Shown here piece by piece: positions 33,993 through 45,005 of a DNA stretch of 64,000 nt. Under the pieces are notes generated by a model that saw only the letters and a program-made list of their open reading frames with translations, made no database searches and had not been told where the DNA came from. How positions within the stretch are numbered: position 1 is the first letter of the stretch; each line of letters begins with the position of its first letter. The DNA is from Xiphydria camelus (taxonomy: Eukaryota; Arthropoda; Insecta; Hymenoptera; Xiphydriidae): contig OY783195.1 in the NCBI GenBank assembly GCA_963678675.1, positions 32,507,006 to 32,571,005 on the forward strand. The letters are read 5' to 3'. Position numbers and translations under genes: made by a program.

Positions 33993-34676
33993 TTAATACT
34001 TGTGAGGCCTGAATGGATGATCTGGATCAAACAGCTTTGGATCATTGGCGTAGCTCATATTCTTTGTATAATAACCCATCAGTCCTGTGGAATAAGTCGA
34101 TAGACCTGTAGAGAGCAAGCTCTGGTTGAACAAACAAGAGATACCGACCTGCGTTTTGCGCCTTCAGAATTTCGTCTTCCACCATTTTCTGTTTGTTCTT
34201 GCATAAGCCTGTTATGTGTCGTCCGTATATCCTGCCGGTGTAGCGGCTTTGAAATTGCGAGAGCAGGCGAACGTTTTTATAATCCGGATTTATGTCAAGC
34301 CGACACAGGATGCACAGTCTCCTTTCCGTCTTGAACGGGTTTTCCTCAAGCGTCACCGGCTAGGCAAAGATAATCCCGAAAATGGTTGTGGCGAGTGTCG
34401 AGAAAAGTCACAGCTTCGAATCAGAGATAATGTTCGATAAGAGCAGTACTTACGAGATCTTCATCCGAGGCGAACTTTGCTGCGTTAACGTCGTTCGTAG
34501 AGTCATGTACCGAACGGGCGTACGATCCTACGACCGTGGGTATCACGGATAATCGTGCTGAAAGAGAGACAGTGAGGTTACGCATAGAGAAGTCACGAAA
34601 ATGGATACAGAGTCGACTCGCGAAAGTACTCACCGGGGAACCTAGAGATTTTCCAAACTAGACAACTATACGCCAT
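33993..34676 (-). CDS. MRPS18C: Mitochondrial small ribosomal subunit protein bS18m (MRPS18C)
   Basis: Protein of the mitochondrial 28S subunit. Minus-strand exons 34676-34634, 34557-34454, 34359-34149 and 34084-33993 join in frame to 149 aa (human about 142). The first 30 or so residues (MAYSCLVWKISRFP, then a hydrophobic Arg/Ser stretch) are a typical mitochondrial targeting sequence. The S18 core follows with ENPFKTERRLCILCRLD (a CxxC pair), YKNVRLLSQFQSRYTGRIYG, RHITGLCKNKQK and KAQNAG. The short last exon gives GLMGYYTKNMSYANDPKLF and ends HKY. The split Gly codon at the last junction supports the acceptor chosen at 34085-34086. A longer frame that reads through the last intron is not the protein. 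Confidence 0.9.
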
Positions 34677-36306
34677 AATTCCAATCGATACTCTTGTGAA
34701 ATGTTATCTTCTACGAGTTTTCGTTTCGTTCGCGATATTTTACAACGACGGAGGTTAAGTCCCGTCCGATTATGCGCTACTGCCGCAAGATCTCGAATCG
34801 GAAATGTGCGGTAGAATTGAAATATGGGCGGCAAATTTTGTAAATGCGATTGGAGCACGCGTCGGACACGACGATCTCGACGATCTCTTCGAACTCCAAA
34901 ATACGGTCACTCCCCTATTTATTAGATACACACTTATATATGCTTTATTGATTCGCTTATAGGTAATACCGCACTTTGTAAATACCATGCATTTGTAATA
35001 CTCGATTTCTGTAGTGTAAAAAAGTTCAACAACGTTCGTTCTACGCACTAGAGACAGCTTCAAACGGATGAGGGAATCGATGCGAGGGATTTGTTCTTTA
35101 CTCTTCGCGCGCCGAATGACGACGGCATCACGTCACCAGGAATAGTCGGATTCTGGAAGATTAACGAGCGCCCACGGATCGATGGGAAATGGATATCAAA
35201 GATTGCAACGTACACACATACATATGACATGACACACATGCGTACGCGCGCTTATCACGTACCATTCGGGATAGATGCGCGCAGATTTCTGCCGCTCTCC
35301 GTCGCATCGTCGAAAGAGAGGGTGGGGAAACGAACCATTCTCATCGATCTCACGAGTATTAATAAAAAAATAGGTTTTTGGTCTGTATTTTGTAAACATT
35401 CGAGTCGCCCTCCACTTTCCTTTTCATCTTCCTACTAGTTCCTACGACGAACCGGTAGCATATATCTTTTCAGCAGTTAACCGACGGAATTGTGATCAAA
35501 ATATATAACATGCTCAGCGTAGCGCTATTATCGTATTTGTTCTCTGCACTGATGAGAGATCATCGGTACCTAAATCTTATTTGCAATGCTCTAGCCTTTG
35601 GTTGTTGCCTTCACATCCTTATCAATTTTATCGCTTTTTCCTCACGATTTTCGGCCTCGCCTCGACACTTCTAACCGAAAAACACACATTTGGAAATAAC
35701 TTAAATTGTCTAGCAATAATTGTATAATAGATGATAAAAATAATTTGAAACATCTAACAGTACGGAATAATATACTTAGACGCGAAGAGTACTCTCTAAA
35801 TGAACGGCCGCGACATATTTTCGTACCGGCGATAATACTTGGATGAAAACGAATCGTTCGACTGATTGAAGCTTTCAGCGCCGCTCACCGAGACGTTCCA
35901 AAAATTTAAAGATGTATTTACACATATATCCCCGCCGATTACACGTTTGGACGTAAAACGCGGGACACCCGACGAGAAATTGTACGTATACTATTAGATT
36001 CCAAATACATGTAACGTTTTGTCTTTTTATACTCGGATTTTCTTCTCTCCGTTCGCTTGGATCATACCATCAAGTACGCAACGCTCGTCGTCGAGCGTTC
36101 GACGACGTTCAACTTGACGCGCACCTCGAAGCGCGCCCATTTTCCCGACGTTCGCTCAACTTTTCACGGATCGACACGACGCACATTCGTCTCGAAAAGC
36201 GAGATATCAATTCTAGTACCTATCCTTTTCGAGTGCGATTCTCTCTTTCTCAAGGGAAATTCGACGCGAGATAAATTCACTTGGCACTCTTATCTCCGTC
36301 GGCTGA
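34677..36306. other. Spacer between MRPS18C and AdipoR
   Basis: This should contain the MRPS18C promoter and the AdipoR 3' UTR. Short open frames have no domain. I see nothing else that I can support. Confidence 0.35.
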
Positions 36307-38244
36307 TTAGAACGTCATAACCTGGGAAGGATTGGAACAATCACCTACAGTCATTCTATACATAGCCATCTCCGTTATCCCATGATAATGTACAAAGGCG
36401 GCTGCGATGACGAGGACGTGGAAGATTTGATGACTCTGAAACTAAAAAAGCGGTGTCGCAGCTCCTTCGCTCGTGAGATAACTGCGAAATATCGAGACGC
36501 TCGAAGCTTACCCAAATGTCGAACTTTCCCGGAAAGAATCGTTCCGGAACCCTGAGCGCGTAAAACATGGCCCCCAGAATATAGAGACATCCCATCAGAA
36601 TGAGCCAGCCGAGAGACGCTTGACTGATCGCCTTGAACCATCCCTCCGCTATCGCATAATGGACGGCCGGTATCACCTGATAACGGAATTTTCGTTCGGA
36701 ACAAACGTTTGTGAACGCGTTGAACGCTCTCCGTGCTTCAAGATACGGAGCACGACAAAACGCTCGAAGAAAGGCAACGTTAGATTTGCGCCAAGGATCA
36801 GAGGAGGTACACTCACGCCGCTCAAGCCGAAGCCCATGAAGACGCCGGCCCTGAGGGGCCGGTAATTGGGCTCGCTGAACCTTTCCCAAAGCGAGACAAC
36901 GATACTGGTTATGCCGAGTACAACCACGACGGAGAGGTAGATCAGCTTTGGTTGATAATCGCAGTAGAAGCCGTAATAGAGCCATGGTACGAAGCTGCCC
37001 ATTATCAGCATCGCTATTCCGCAATAATCCAACTTGGAGAAGAGCTTCCCGACGCATTCGCTGTGGCAGTGAACCGTATGAAATGCAAACGACATTCCTA
37101 GACAAATGATGGCGCCCGCGAAAAACGTCGCGAACACCAGTTTCTCCTCCAATTGAATTTCGACGGGCGGTTGCGTCAGGAAGAAGATAGCTATGCCTAT
37201 GAACGCCACGCAGCCTGCGGAAGTGAGAAGCCGAACGAACGGACGATGAATGAGCATCGATCGGAAGAGAGAACAAACGATTTAACCCCTGCGCGAATAT
37301 TCTCACCTAGTAAATGGGTCCAAATATTGCCGGTCTCCGTGTGAATGCGAAAGATACTCTTGAAGCAGGCGTAGAAGGACGGCAGGGGCGGCCGGTGGCC
37401 GGCGTGCAAGAAATCATTGTCTTGCAGCCACCGCGGCAGGTTTCTAAAGTGACACTGTTTCCAAGACGCTTCCCACACCTTTGATAAAAATCGACGAACG
37501 ATTGCAAATCCGATGATCGCATCTCCGACTCGAATAAAATTCAATGCGACGCAAGCGCGATCGCATTAAGCGCGGCGAACGAAATTTATTACGTCCAATT
37601 TCGATGCACGTGTTACGCGACGGTTTCGCCGATTCGTTTTGATTCGACGTAGTAAATTAATTGACGCTCTCGCGCGGACGCACGTGCCTTCCTAATTAAA
37701 CTCATACCTTACGAACGAATTCTTCTGCTTGCTCAGCGGCGTTATGCGCCAAAGCTCCCAAATCGATTTCGTCACTCAGTACACCTGCTTTTAAGACCTC
37801 GGTCATCTGAAATGAGCGAAATTCGTTTTTTCAAACGATCATTCTACAGATGACACGAATCTCTTTTATTTAAATTTAAATTATATTACAATCTTTATTT
37901 TCTTATAACTTAAATTATTTAAATTTAAGTTAATAAAAAATGGTTGTTCTCTTAAATTAAAAAAGTTATTAACGACTATTGGTAGACACTACCTCACAAT
38001 CCAAAAGATGATCGTCCTCCGGAGTAGAAGGTAAAGGACAACCAACTCCATCCTCCTCCTCTGCCAAACAACTCGCGTCGTCATCCTCCAACAATTCTTT
38101 CACCTCGTGCAAACCGGGAACTTCGCCGCTTAGCGAAACGCGGTCGCTCCAAGGAACACGACGGCGAAGTCCCGCGTCTCCGACCGCGCAACCGTTCTCC
38201 TCTTCTCTATCCTCGACAATGGCATCCTCGTACCGCGACATCAT
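36307..38244 (-). CDS. AdipoR: Adiponectin receptor homologue (PAQR family)
   Basis: Seven-helix PAQR membrane protein; family members are zinc-dependent ceramidase-like receptors that affect lipid and insulin metabolism. Minus-strand exons 38244-37993, 37806-37708, 37478-37307, 37214-36817, 36676-36512 and 36441-36307 join to 406 aa. The N-terminal 100 residues are acidic and cytosolic. Family stretches in order: EEFVRKVWEASWK, DNDFLHAGHRPPLPSF, FKSIFRIHTETGNIWTHLLG, then the helices with the presumed metal-site residues (SFAFHTVHCHSE, SKLDYCGIA, and HQIFHVL near the end), and PERFFPGKFDIWFQSHQIF. The C-terminus ends NPSQVMTF. The second coding exon also starts with ATG directly after its acceptor, so a shorter N-terminal isoform is possible. 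No tandem copy is present. Confidence 0.93.
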
Positions 38245-39263
38245 TATGCAATCAGCCTCACAGGATATACTTTGGAAATTCTATTCGTTCTACCACAGAA
38301 CGCCGCTCGAATTGTCTGCAGGTGAGACAAAAAGGATTGGAGTGGGGAGGGAGAAAAATGTAAGTATAATACCTATACGCGCGCGTGAGAAAAGTCAGAG
38401 TATCATCGCTGCACTGCCATTGAGAGGATTAAACGAATTCGATGAGGACGACGTGTGCTTATCAAAATATTATCAAGTCATATCATCTTCGTGTTGGTAC
38501 GATCGTCCAAGCGGGCTAGAGGTCACGTATGAGATTATATAAGCGGTAAGCGCACAGTTCGCGCGTCGAACCTACTGCACAAGAGTTTGAGGAACAGTTA
38601 TATGTAGGTATACGATACGCTGAGGATCGAGAATCAACGAAAATCGAAATCCCGAACATCCTCGTCATCGCGCGTCGTCATCGGACTGCGTAGATTTCAG
38701 TGTCTCGACTATTCACCGCACGGGTACATACGACACCCCGAGTAAGACAATTTTTATAAAACTCCTGCACTCTCACCCGTTCTACCGTGCTGCTCGAAAG
38801 GAATCCTCACATTTGTGTTAATTTTGAAAGCGTATACGGGGACCGATACGCGTCACATAAGCACCAGGCGCGCGAGCCTAAAAGCTACGTTGTAAAAATA
38901 AGAAAAACAGCGCCCCGCGCGACCCGGTATAATTCTTTATAGGTAGTTGTCCTTGCGTGACGACGTCCGTCAAAAAGTCTACACCAGTCTACACGGCTAC
39001 GGGATTCCACGTTGCAGCCATATTACTTCTTAGTACGAACGGTTTGAAAAACATCGACACTCGCCTCTATTGGTCGCTCGCGGGAACGAGTTCAAAATCC
39101 TAAGGCTAAAACAGATTCTTGAGACTCAGTTCTAAAGTTTATCGCTAGATGGCACTACCACCTAAAAAAATGCTTGAATTTTGAGCGAAGTACATAATGA
39201 AGAAAAAATCAAAAAGAAATTGGTAGCACCTCCATGAGCTCCAACGCGGGTGATTTTTTATGG

Positions 39264-39431
39264 CACTGCTTAAAGTATCATTCACACTTGACTTAGTGCA
39301 GGATTTCTATTAGACCCAATAAATCATAGTACAGCTCTATGAGAAATACACACTATGATTGGCGTGTAGTTTAGAAATTCTGCACTACCGCTCCACTAAG
39401 TCAATTGTGAATGATACTTTACCGCAGCAGT
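39264..39431. mobile_element. MITE, family F
   Basis: About 168 bp with inverted arms containing AAGTATCATTCACA, TTGACTTAGTG and their complements, flanked by CACTGC and GCAGTG. No coding capacity; the target duplication is not clear. Confidence 0.7.
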
Positions 39432-39698
39432 GAAAAACTGCCATTGTGAACTCCTTTTTATACGAAGTCTATTCGAAGATTCGCTACATAGGTACTGAAT
39501 AAAGCCGATAGCGTCTCCTTGCGGAAAGAAAGGGTTGCACGTTGTATACATATGTACACGCTTGTCGCGAGAGTTAAAAATAATGGGTACGTATTCGATG
39601 CACGTAACGAACAAGAATGCGAAAATTCTCCGTGCGGTGGTGATCGTTACGCGTATGTAAATACATACAGCCCGAGGAATCAGTTTAGTGCACATTAA

Positions 39699-40057
39699 CT
39701 CGGCGTGTGACACGTGGATTTTTTTTGCAAGTTCCGACAGCCGGGGTGTGAAAAACCCCAACTTTGTAAATATGTTTTACTAATTTCTTTCTATCTGAGG
39801 CTTTCTACCTATTTTATTCTTTATGTTTTAAACTTTTTTTTTAGTGAATCACAAAAAAATTGGAAAGTATATTTAGTTTTCTGCAAAGGTACACCCAAAA
39901 CGCGATTTATTCAATTTTAAACAAAAACTCTAGATGACAGACAAATCTACAATTGAAAGCTACTAGGCAGCGCAGGCACAAAAACCAAATCTTTAGCAAG
40001 TTTCGAATGTGTTTCCAGATGCAGGGGTTTTTCACACCCCATGTGTCACACGCCAGG
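39699..40057. mobile_element. MITE, family G, flanked by TTAA
   Basis: About 360 bp with inverted ends GGCGTGTGACAC/GTGTCACACGCC and a second inner pair (GGGGTGTGAAAAACCCC against GGGGTTTTTCACACCCC). TTAA lies on both sides (39695-39698 and 40058-40061), as for piggyBac-type elements. The interior is AT-rich and non-coding. Confidence 0.65.
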
Positions 40058-40254
40058 TTAAGTCGACAAAGTGATGATCTTTTGAAATTGCGATATGTGT
40101 AACTCACATTTGTTTCGTTACTCCGTTATTTCCCCACTCTTCGAACAACGAATACGCACGCATTACCCCCTTTCAGGTGAATATTCCATACAGAAACGTT
40201 AGAACCTCGGTCAGCGAAACTTCAATCTGTCGTGTTTCTACCAAGTCTGTCGAT

Positions 40255-41565
40255 ATGAAGGAGGAGGAGGAGGAGGAGGAGGAGGAGAAGGAGATAATCT
40301 ATAAGGAACTCAGCCGAAAGTACCTTCTAGTATTTCTAACAGCATGTTTTGCGGACTGGCTGCAGGGTCCTTATCTTTACAGCCTGTACAACAGCTATGG
40401 TTATAACGCTGACGACATCTCGCTGCTATACATGGCGGGCTTCACGAGTAGCACAGTTTTCGGGATCTGTGTTGGACACCTGGCGGACAAAATAGGACGA
40501 AAACATCTCTGTGTCGCGTACAGCGTACTGTACTCTGTATCCTGTCTCGCGATGATATCGCAAAACTTTTGGATACTCGCGACAGGGCGACTATTTGGCG
40601 GGATATCGACTTCCATTCTATTCTCGTCCTTCGAATCGTGGTACGTCGGCCGGCACTTGTCCACGCTGCGTCTCAATCGCGAATGGATTGGCGTGACCCT
40701 GACCAAAAGTACCTTCTACAATAGCCTGTCAGCCATAGTCGCCGGTTGCACGTCTTCCATACTTGCGGACAAGTTTAACTTGGGACCGCTCGCTCCCTCC
40801 CTGCTCGCCCTACCAGTCCTAACCGTGTGCGGTTGTCTCTGTGCATTTTCCTGGGAGAAGGGTCAAACGCTCGACGCGACTGTCAAAAACTTATCGTGGA
40901 CGGATAGCTTAAAATTGATTTTTTCCAAGAACAATAAGCTCTTACTTCATCTGGGCACAGTTCAGTGCCTCTTCGAGGCGGTCATGTATACGTTTGTGTT
41001 CCTCTGGACACCGGTCCTCGATCCAATAGAACCGAGCCATGGTTTCGTCTTTTGCTCCTTCATGCTGTGCGTCATGTTCGGCAGTCGACTGCATTCTTCG
41101 CTTCTCTTGAAGTATCGCCTCTCCCACGAGTCTTCGCTCAAAGTCAGCGTCCTCTTCGGGCTGTGCGGTATCGCGGGTTCTTTGTTCGGAACTTGCCTTC
41201 AAAGCCACGAGCTTCGCGAGCGCTCGGGAACTTACGTTTGTCTGTTGTCGTTCCTGTGCTACGAGGTCGCGGTTGGAATGTATTATCCGGCGATCGGATA
41301 CTTGAGAAGTGTCGTCGTACCGGAACCTCATCGCGCCAGTATCGCAAATTGGTTCAGACTCCCGACGAATCTGCTGACCTGCTCTGTACTCTTTTACATC
41401 AGATCGCGGCAACCTCGTCACTATGAAATATTTTCCATCAGCCTCGTCGCTCTCGCACTAGCGACGATGTCTTGCTTCAGATTCGCGAGGATGTACGCGC
41501 GGGACATCAGCAAGTACGATCGTCCTTTCAAGACTGTCCTTCAGCTTTTCGATGATGTACTGTAA
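40255..41565 (+). CDS. MFSD5: MFSD5-type molybdate-anion transporter
   Basis: Major facilitator superfamily protein of the MOT2/MFSD5 type, proposed to import molybdate. A single exon gives 436 aa from ATG 40255 (human about 450). Landmarks: CFADWLQGPYLYSLY in the first helix, motif A as GHLADKIGRK, GRLFGGISTSILFSSFE followed by WYVGRH, the FVFLWTPVLDP signature in the seventh helix, and MYYPAIGYLR near the end. The start is preceded by open frame to a splice acceptor at 40176; if the upstream 26 codons are used, the protein begins in an earlier exon. Residues 3-11 are nine glutamates from a GAG repeat, directly before EKEIIYKELSRKYL, and are likely variable in length. The human N-terminal extra helix is absent in this model. 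Confidence 0.9.
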   Translation: MKEEEEEEEEEKEIIYKELSRKYLLVFLTACFADWLQGPYLYSLYNSYGYNADDISLLYMAGFTSSTVFGICVGHLADKIGRKHLCVAYSVLYSVSCLAMISQNFWILATGRLFGGISTSILFSSFESWYVGRHLSTLRLNREWIGVTLTKSTFYNSLSAIVAGCTSSILADKFNLGPLAPSLLALPVLTVCGCLCAFSWEKGQTLDATVKNLSWTDSLKLIFSKNNKLLLHLGTVQCLFEAVMYTFVFLWTPVLDPIEPSHGFVFCSFMLCVMFGSRLHSSLLLKYRLSHESSLKVSVLFGLCGIAGSLFGTCLQSHELRERSGTYVCLLSFLCYEVAVGMYYPAIGYLRSVVVPEPHRASIANWFRLPTNLLTCSVLFYIRSRQPRHYEIFSISLVALALATMSCFRFARMYARDISKYDRPFKTVLQLFDDVL

Positions 41566-42317
41566 CAGGGTGGTTCGTCCGTTCGCGCGTACAGTCGGTA
41601 CGATATTTGTTGAATCAAAATTCACAGAAACGCCAAACAGTGGCGTACCTTCAAATATTCGGGAATCAAATTCCTTCCTTTTCTTTTTCACCTCCACATT
41701 GATTTCTTTTAATAAGAAATTAAACTGAAAATTCACAGGAACGTACAAATCGACTGCAAAGCACGGTATACAAATAATAGGTGCTAACTGCAATTTGCTA
41801 CGGTAAACGCTGCGCCGCCAATGTCTCCAACTCGGGTGATGAATGGGGACAATTCCAAGATAAATGACGCAGCAGTCTTCTAGGAATTCTGGCTCAATAA
41901 ATATCGTACCGACTGTACTCTCGTTTACCATTCTCGCGATTACCAAGAACTCGCTTGTTATTCGCAGTGCGAAAAGAACGAATGGTTCGGGAACAGCAGG
42001 AATAATTTACCTCGTTCGTGTCAAGACTAACGCGGTACGTCTACGCGAGCGTTGTTTAAATTTTTTATAAATAAATGTCTCACTGAACGAATTGTCTCTT
42101 CTTTTACGAAAATCACTCCCACGGTACTCGCAAGCTTTCCCCGTTTAGCATTGTTTGGTATCGCCCGCCAGGATTGACGACGATTGCAAGTACCGTTACA
42201 GAGAGGCGTTGACCTAACCCTAACACGATTTAACTGTGAGGGGTCACCGAGTGATGTTCCGGAAACAATTTTCGTTAGGCGCACTTCACCGATTCTTCCG
42301 AGTATTCTTACTGAAAG
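41566..42317. other. Spacer between MFSD5 and the GGT7-like gene
   Basis: MFSD5 3' UTR with AATAAA near 41897 and 42068, then the promoter of the next gene. Open frames on the minus strand here have no domain. Confidence 0.35.
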
Positions 42318-44750
42318 ATGAATTACACGGATAGACGTGAGTACGCCAAAGACATTGCGTCCAGCTCTTAAACGTTTCAACAGCTGTGGAAGTATGTATA
42401 ACCCTGACCAACGTGGCGCCTCGTATATTCGCGAGGGGGGGGTCAACGATATCGCGATCATCGGCAAAGCTCACAATGCCAAGTGTGTCGTTGGGCAAAT
42501 CAAATTTATGCTTACTGATCCCTTGTCCTGGATACGCCCTGCACCGCCGTCCTTTCGTTTTCGAACGCGAATCTCTCTCCATCCATGATTACCGTCGCTG
42601 TGGTGCCAATCCTTCCGAGCACTTTTATTTCACAGAAGGACCAACAGAAGAATGTCCCCTGACCAAGGACAAGAGCGGCAAGTTCTCGGACTGCTGCGGC
42701 GGAGGACTCAAGATCGTCGTATGTTGCTTTGCCACACTGACACTGGCGATCACTGCTGCTTTGATCCTCCAATTATTCGATGCCGATAGTCTACGCGAAG
42801 GGCAAGTAGGTATCCCCGTCGTTCTCGGTCCCGTCACGTCCTTACGGTCCTTTCCGCGTTACTCCAGCACGATTTTGTCGCTCGCGTCGTCAGGTCGGAG
42901 CGGCAGGTGGCGGAGGAGCTCGTATCCACGGTGCCGTTGCCGCGGATCATACGAATTGCTCGTACATTGGCTCGAAAATCTTGAAAGCGGGCGGCAACGC
43001 AATAGACGCGGCCGTGGCTGCAACCGTGTGCATGACAGTGGTCGCCCCCCATAAAACTGGTCTAGGCGGGTTAGTGTCAACGCGTCCACCCTTGTTGCTC
43101 TTTCCGTACACGCGAATCGCAGCAAAGTAACTATCTCTGGTTCGCGCGCTATTCATTCATTCCAGAGGCGGTCTCGTCATGATCTACAGTCACAGAGATC
43201 GGAATAGTCCATTGGTCGTAGATTTTGCCGACAACACCGTCCAAGGCTGGTATCATCTCGCTTCGATCGAGGACTCGTCGCACAAGGAGTCTCCCCCGTT
43301 AACGATTCGTCCTTTCCATTCGTTTGACAGGTGCATTCGCAGCGGCAAACGTACGCGTTCCAGCCGTTCTGCGAGGTCTGGAGTTCGCACAGTCCTTGCG
43401 AGGAAAACTGACGTGGCGTGAAGTGATAGAGCCTTCGGCGGAGATGGCTCGCGCGGGATTCGTCGTTTCGAGTGATTTGGCGCGACAAGTGTCCATGAGT
43501 CCCGATTACGTCACTCTCTACGGCCAGCTGGAGCCCGGTCAAATTCTCAAGTTGCCCGTCCTCGCGGAAACTTTGGAAGCGGTGGCCGAACGCGGTAGCG
43601 ATGGTACGCTGATCCGAACAGTCCCTTTTTCAAGCCCGGCGCTCTATATATATAAGTACGAATCTTGCCTCGTCCAGTATTGTACAACGGAACGTTGTCC
43701 CGGAGGATTATCACGTCGGTCTCGAAGGATCTCTTGCGACAGCTGGCACTCTACGAACCGCAAGTGGGCATCGCGGAACGATCCACATTCTACACTTACG
43801 CGGTGTATTATCCGCACCGCGCGACCTCTCTGAAGAGGACCGTCGATGGATTGAACGAGCTCGGAATTCCAACGGAGAATGCCTCGTCGATCGGCGCTCA
43901 AGCACTCGTCGCTCGGGAAATCGCCCGTCAGAACTTGTTGACCTCGAAAGTCGAGCCTGGCGGTACGTACGTACTCGAACAATGTCTTTAACGGTGATAC
44001 AAGTGAAACGATGCACGCACACGCACACTTTTTACCTCGCAGTGGAAACGGAAAAGTACTGCGGCGTTGTCGCCATGGACTGGCAAGATACGTACGTCTC
44101 CGTTCTAACGTAAGTACATATTACGTGTACGTGTCATATACGAAATGTCATCGCTGCCCGCGATAACGTTCCAACGATTCGCGTAGAGGATTGAGCGCGC
44201 CGTTCGGTCTCGGTCGAAAGACCGGTGCCGGCTTCCTCTGGGACGGCATCGGCGCTGCTAACGATCTGGCCTCTTTTGCACCTGTCATCTTTCATCACGA
44301 GAAAGACGTATGCGGTTTGCGCGGCGTATTTGGCACGAACGACGTCTCCCTCGGCGGCCAACTCCTTTACAACGTCATCGTACGTGCTCTAAACGTCTCG
44401 GCGGCTGTCGAATATCCACGGTACGTTTCGTGTTACTTTCTCGCTCCGTATCGTCAGATTCGCGTAGTAGCACTGCTTTGGAAATTCGAATTTTTGATTG
44501 AAAAAAAACGTTGCGTCACAAATTCTTATTTTTCTCACGAAGGTATTACGTACTTCCCGACGGAATCGCCATCGAGAACGATGAAAATCACTCGCTAAAC
44601 CCGTCCTTGCGCGCTCAACTTGCTACGATCGGCTCGTCGCGCGCTGATGCCGATCTCCTCGGGAAGAGTGCAAACATCATCATCAAGTACAAGGATTCCA
44701 TGACGAGCCATTCGGACAGCAGAGGAGGCGGTCTAGCGTCTCGGTTTTAA
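42318..44750 (+). CDS. GGT7: Gamma-glutamyltransferase 7-like (glutathione hydrolase 7) membrane protein
   Basis: Member of the GGT family. Exons 42318-42336, 42636-42805, 42894-43069, 43166-43245, 43331-43603, 43678-43962, 44043-44109, 44187-44420 and 44543-44750 keep one frame and give 503 aa. The first exon is only 19 nt (MNYTDR plus one base), ends at a consensus GTGAGT, and is the least certain part. A single signal-anchor helix follows (IVVCCFATLTLAITAALILQ), making a type II protein. Then come family blocks GGNAIDAAVAATVC, APHKTGLGGGGLVMIYSH, and LRGKLTWREVIEPSAEMARAGF. The usual nucleophile motif (Thr followed by x-H-x-S) is not kept: the equivalent stretch reads TEKYCGVVAMD, then PFGLGRKTGAGFL. 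As in GGT7, activity is therefore doubtful. The intron after 43245 needs a GC donor. The protein is shorter than vertebrate GGT7. Confidence 0.8.
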
Positions 44751-45005
44751 GCAATATCTTTCCCTCGGGTCTTCTCACCGCAACGATTCACCGACGATTC
44801 AACGTCATCACTCGACCGACGTACGATGAACAGCACGCGAAAAACCAAAGTACTCGGTCTCGCTACTCAACGTACGCAACGGAAACACGATATCTCGTTG
44901 AAACTCTTACATTTTATACGTTTTTTCAAAATAAATACTCAATACACGAAGCGTATCCGATTACCACCGATCCCCGAGGCGAATGCGTTAACGCGGTTTG
45001 CCCGA

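Larger units (their letters stand above)
38245..40254. other. Spacer between AdipoR and MFSD5 (divergent genes)
   Basis: Holds both promoters and two inverted-repeat elements (39264-39431 and 39699-40057). A good splice acceptor at 40172-40176 lies before the MFSD5 start, so the 5' UTR of that gene is probably split. Confidence 0.4.

Noticed and set aside
36356..37306. 316-aa minus-strand frame over AdipoR
   Set aside because: Out of frame with the AdipoR exons and reads through two introns.
42386..43054. 222-aa frame over the first GGT7-like exons
   Set aside because: Reads through introns before 42636 and after 42805; only 42636-42805 is in the real frame, joined to a 19-nt first exon.
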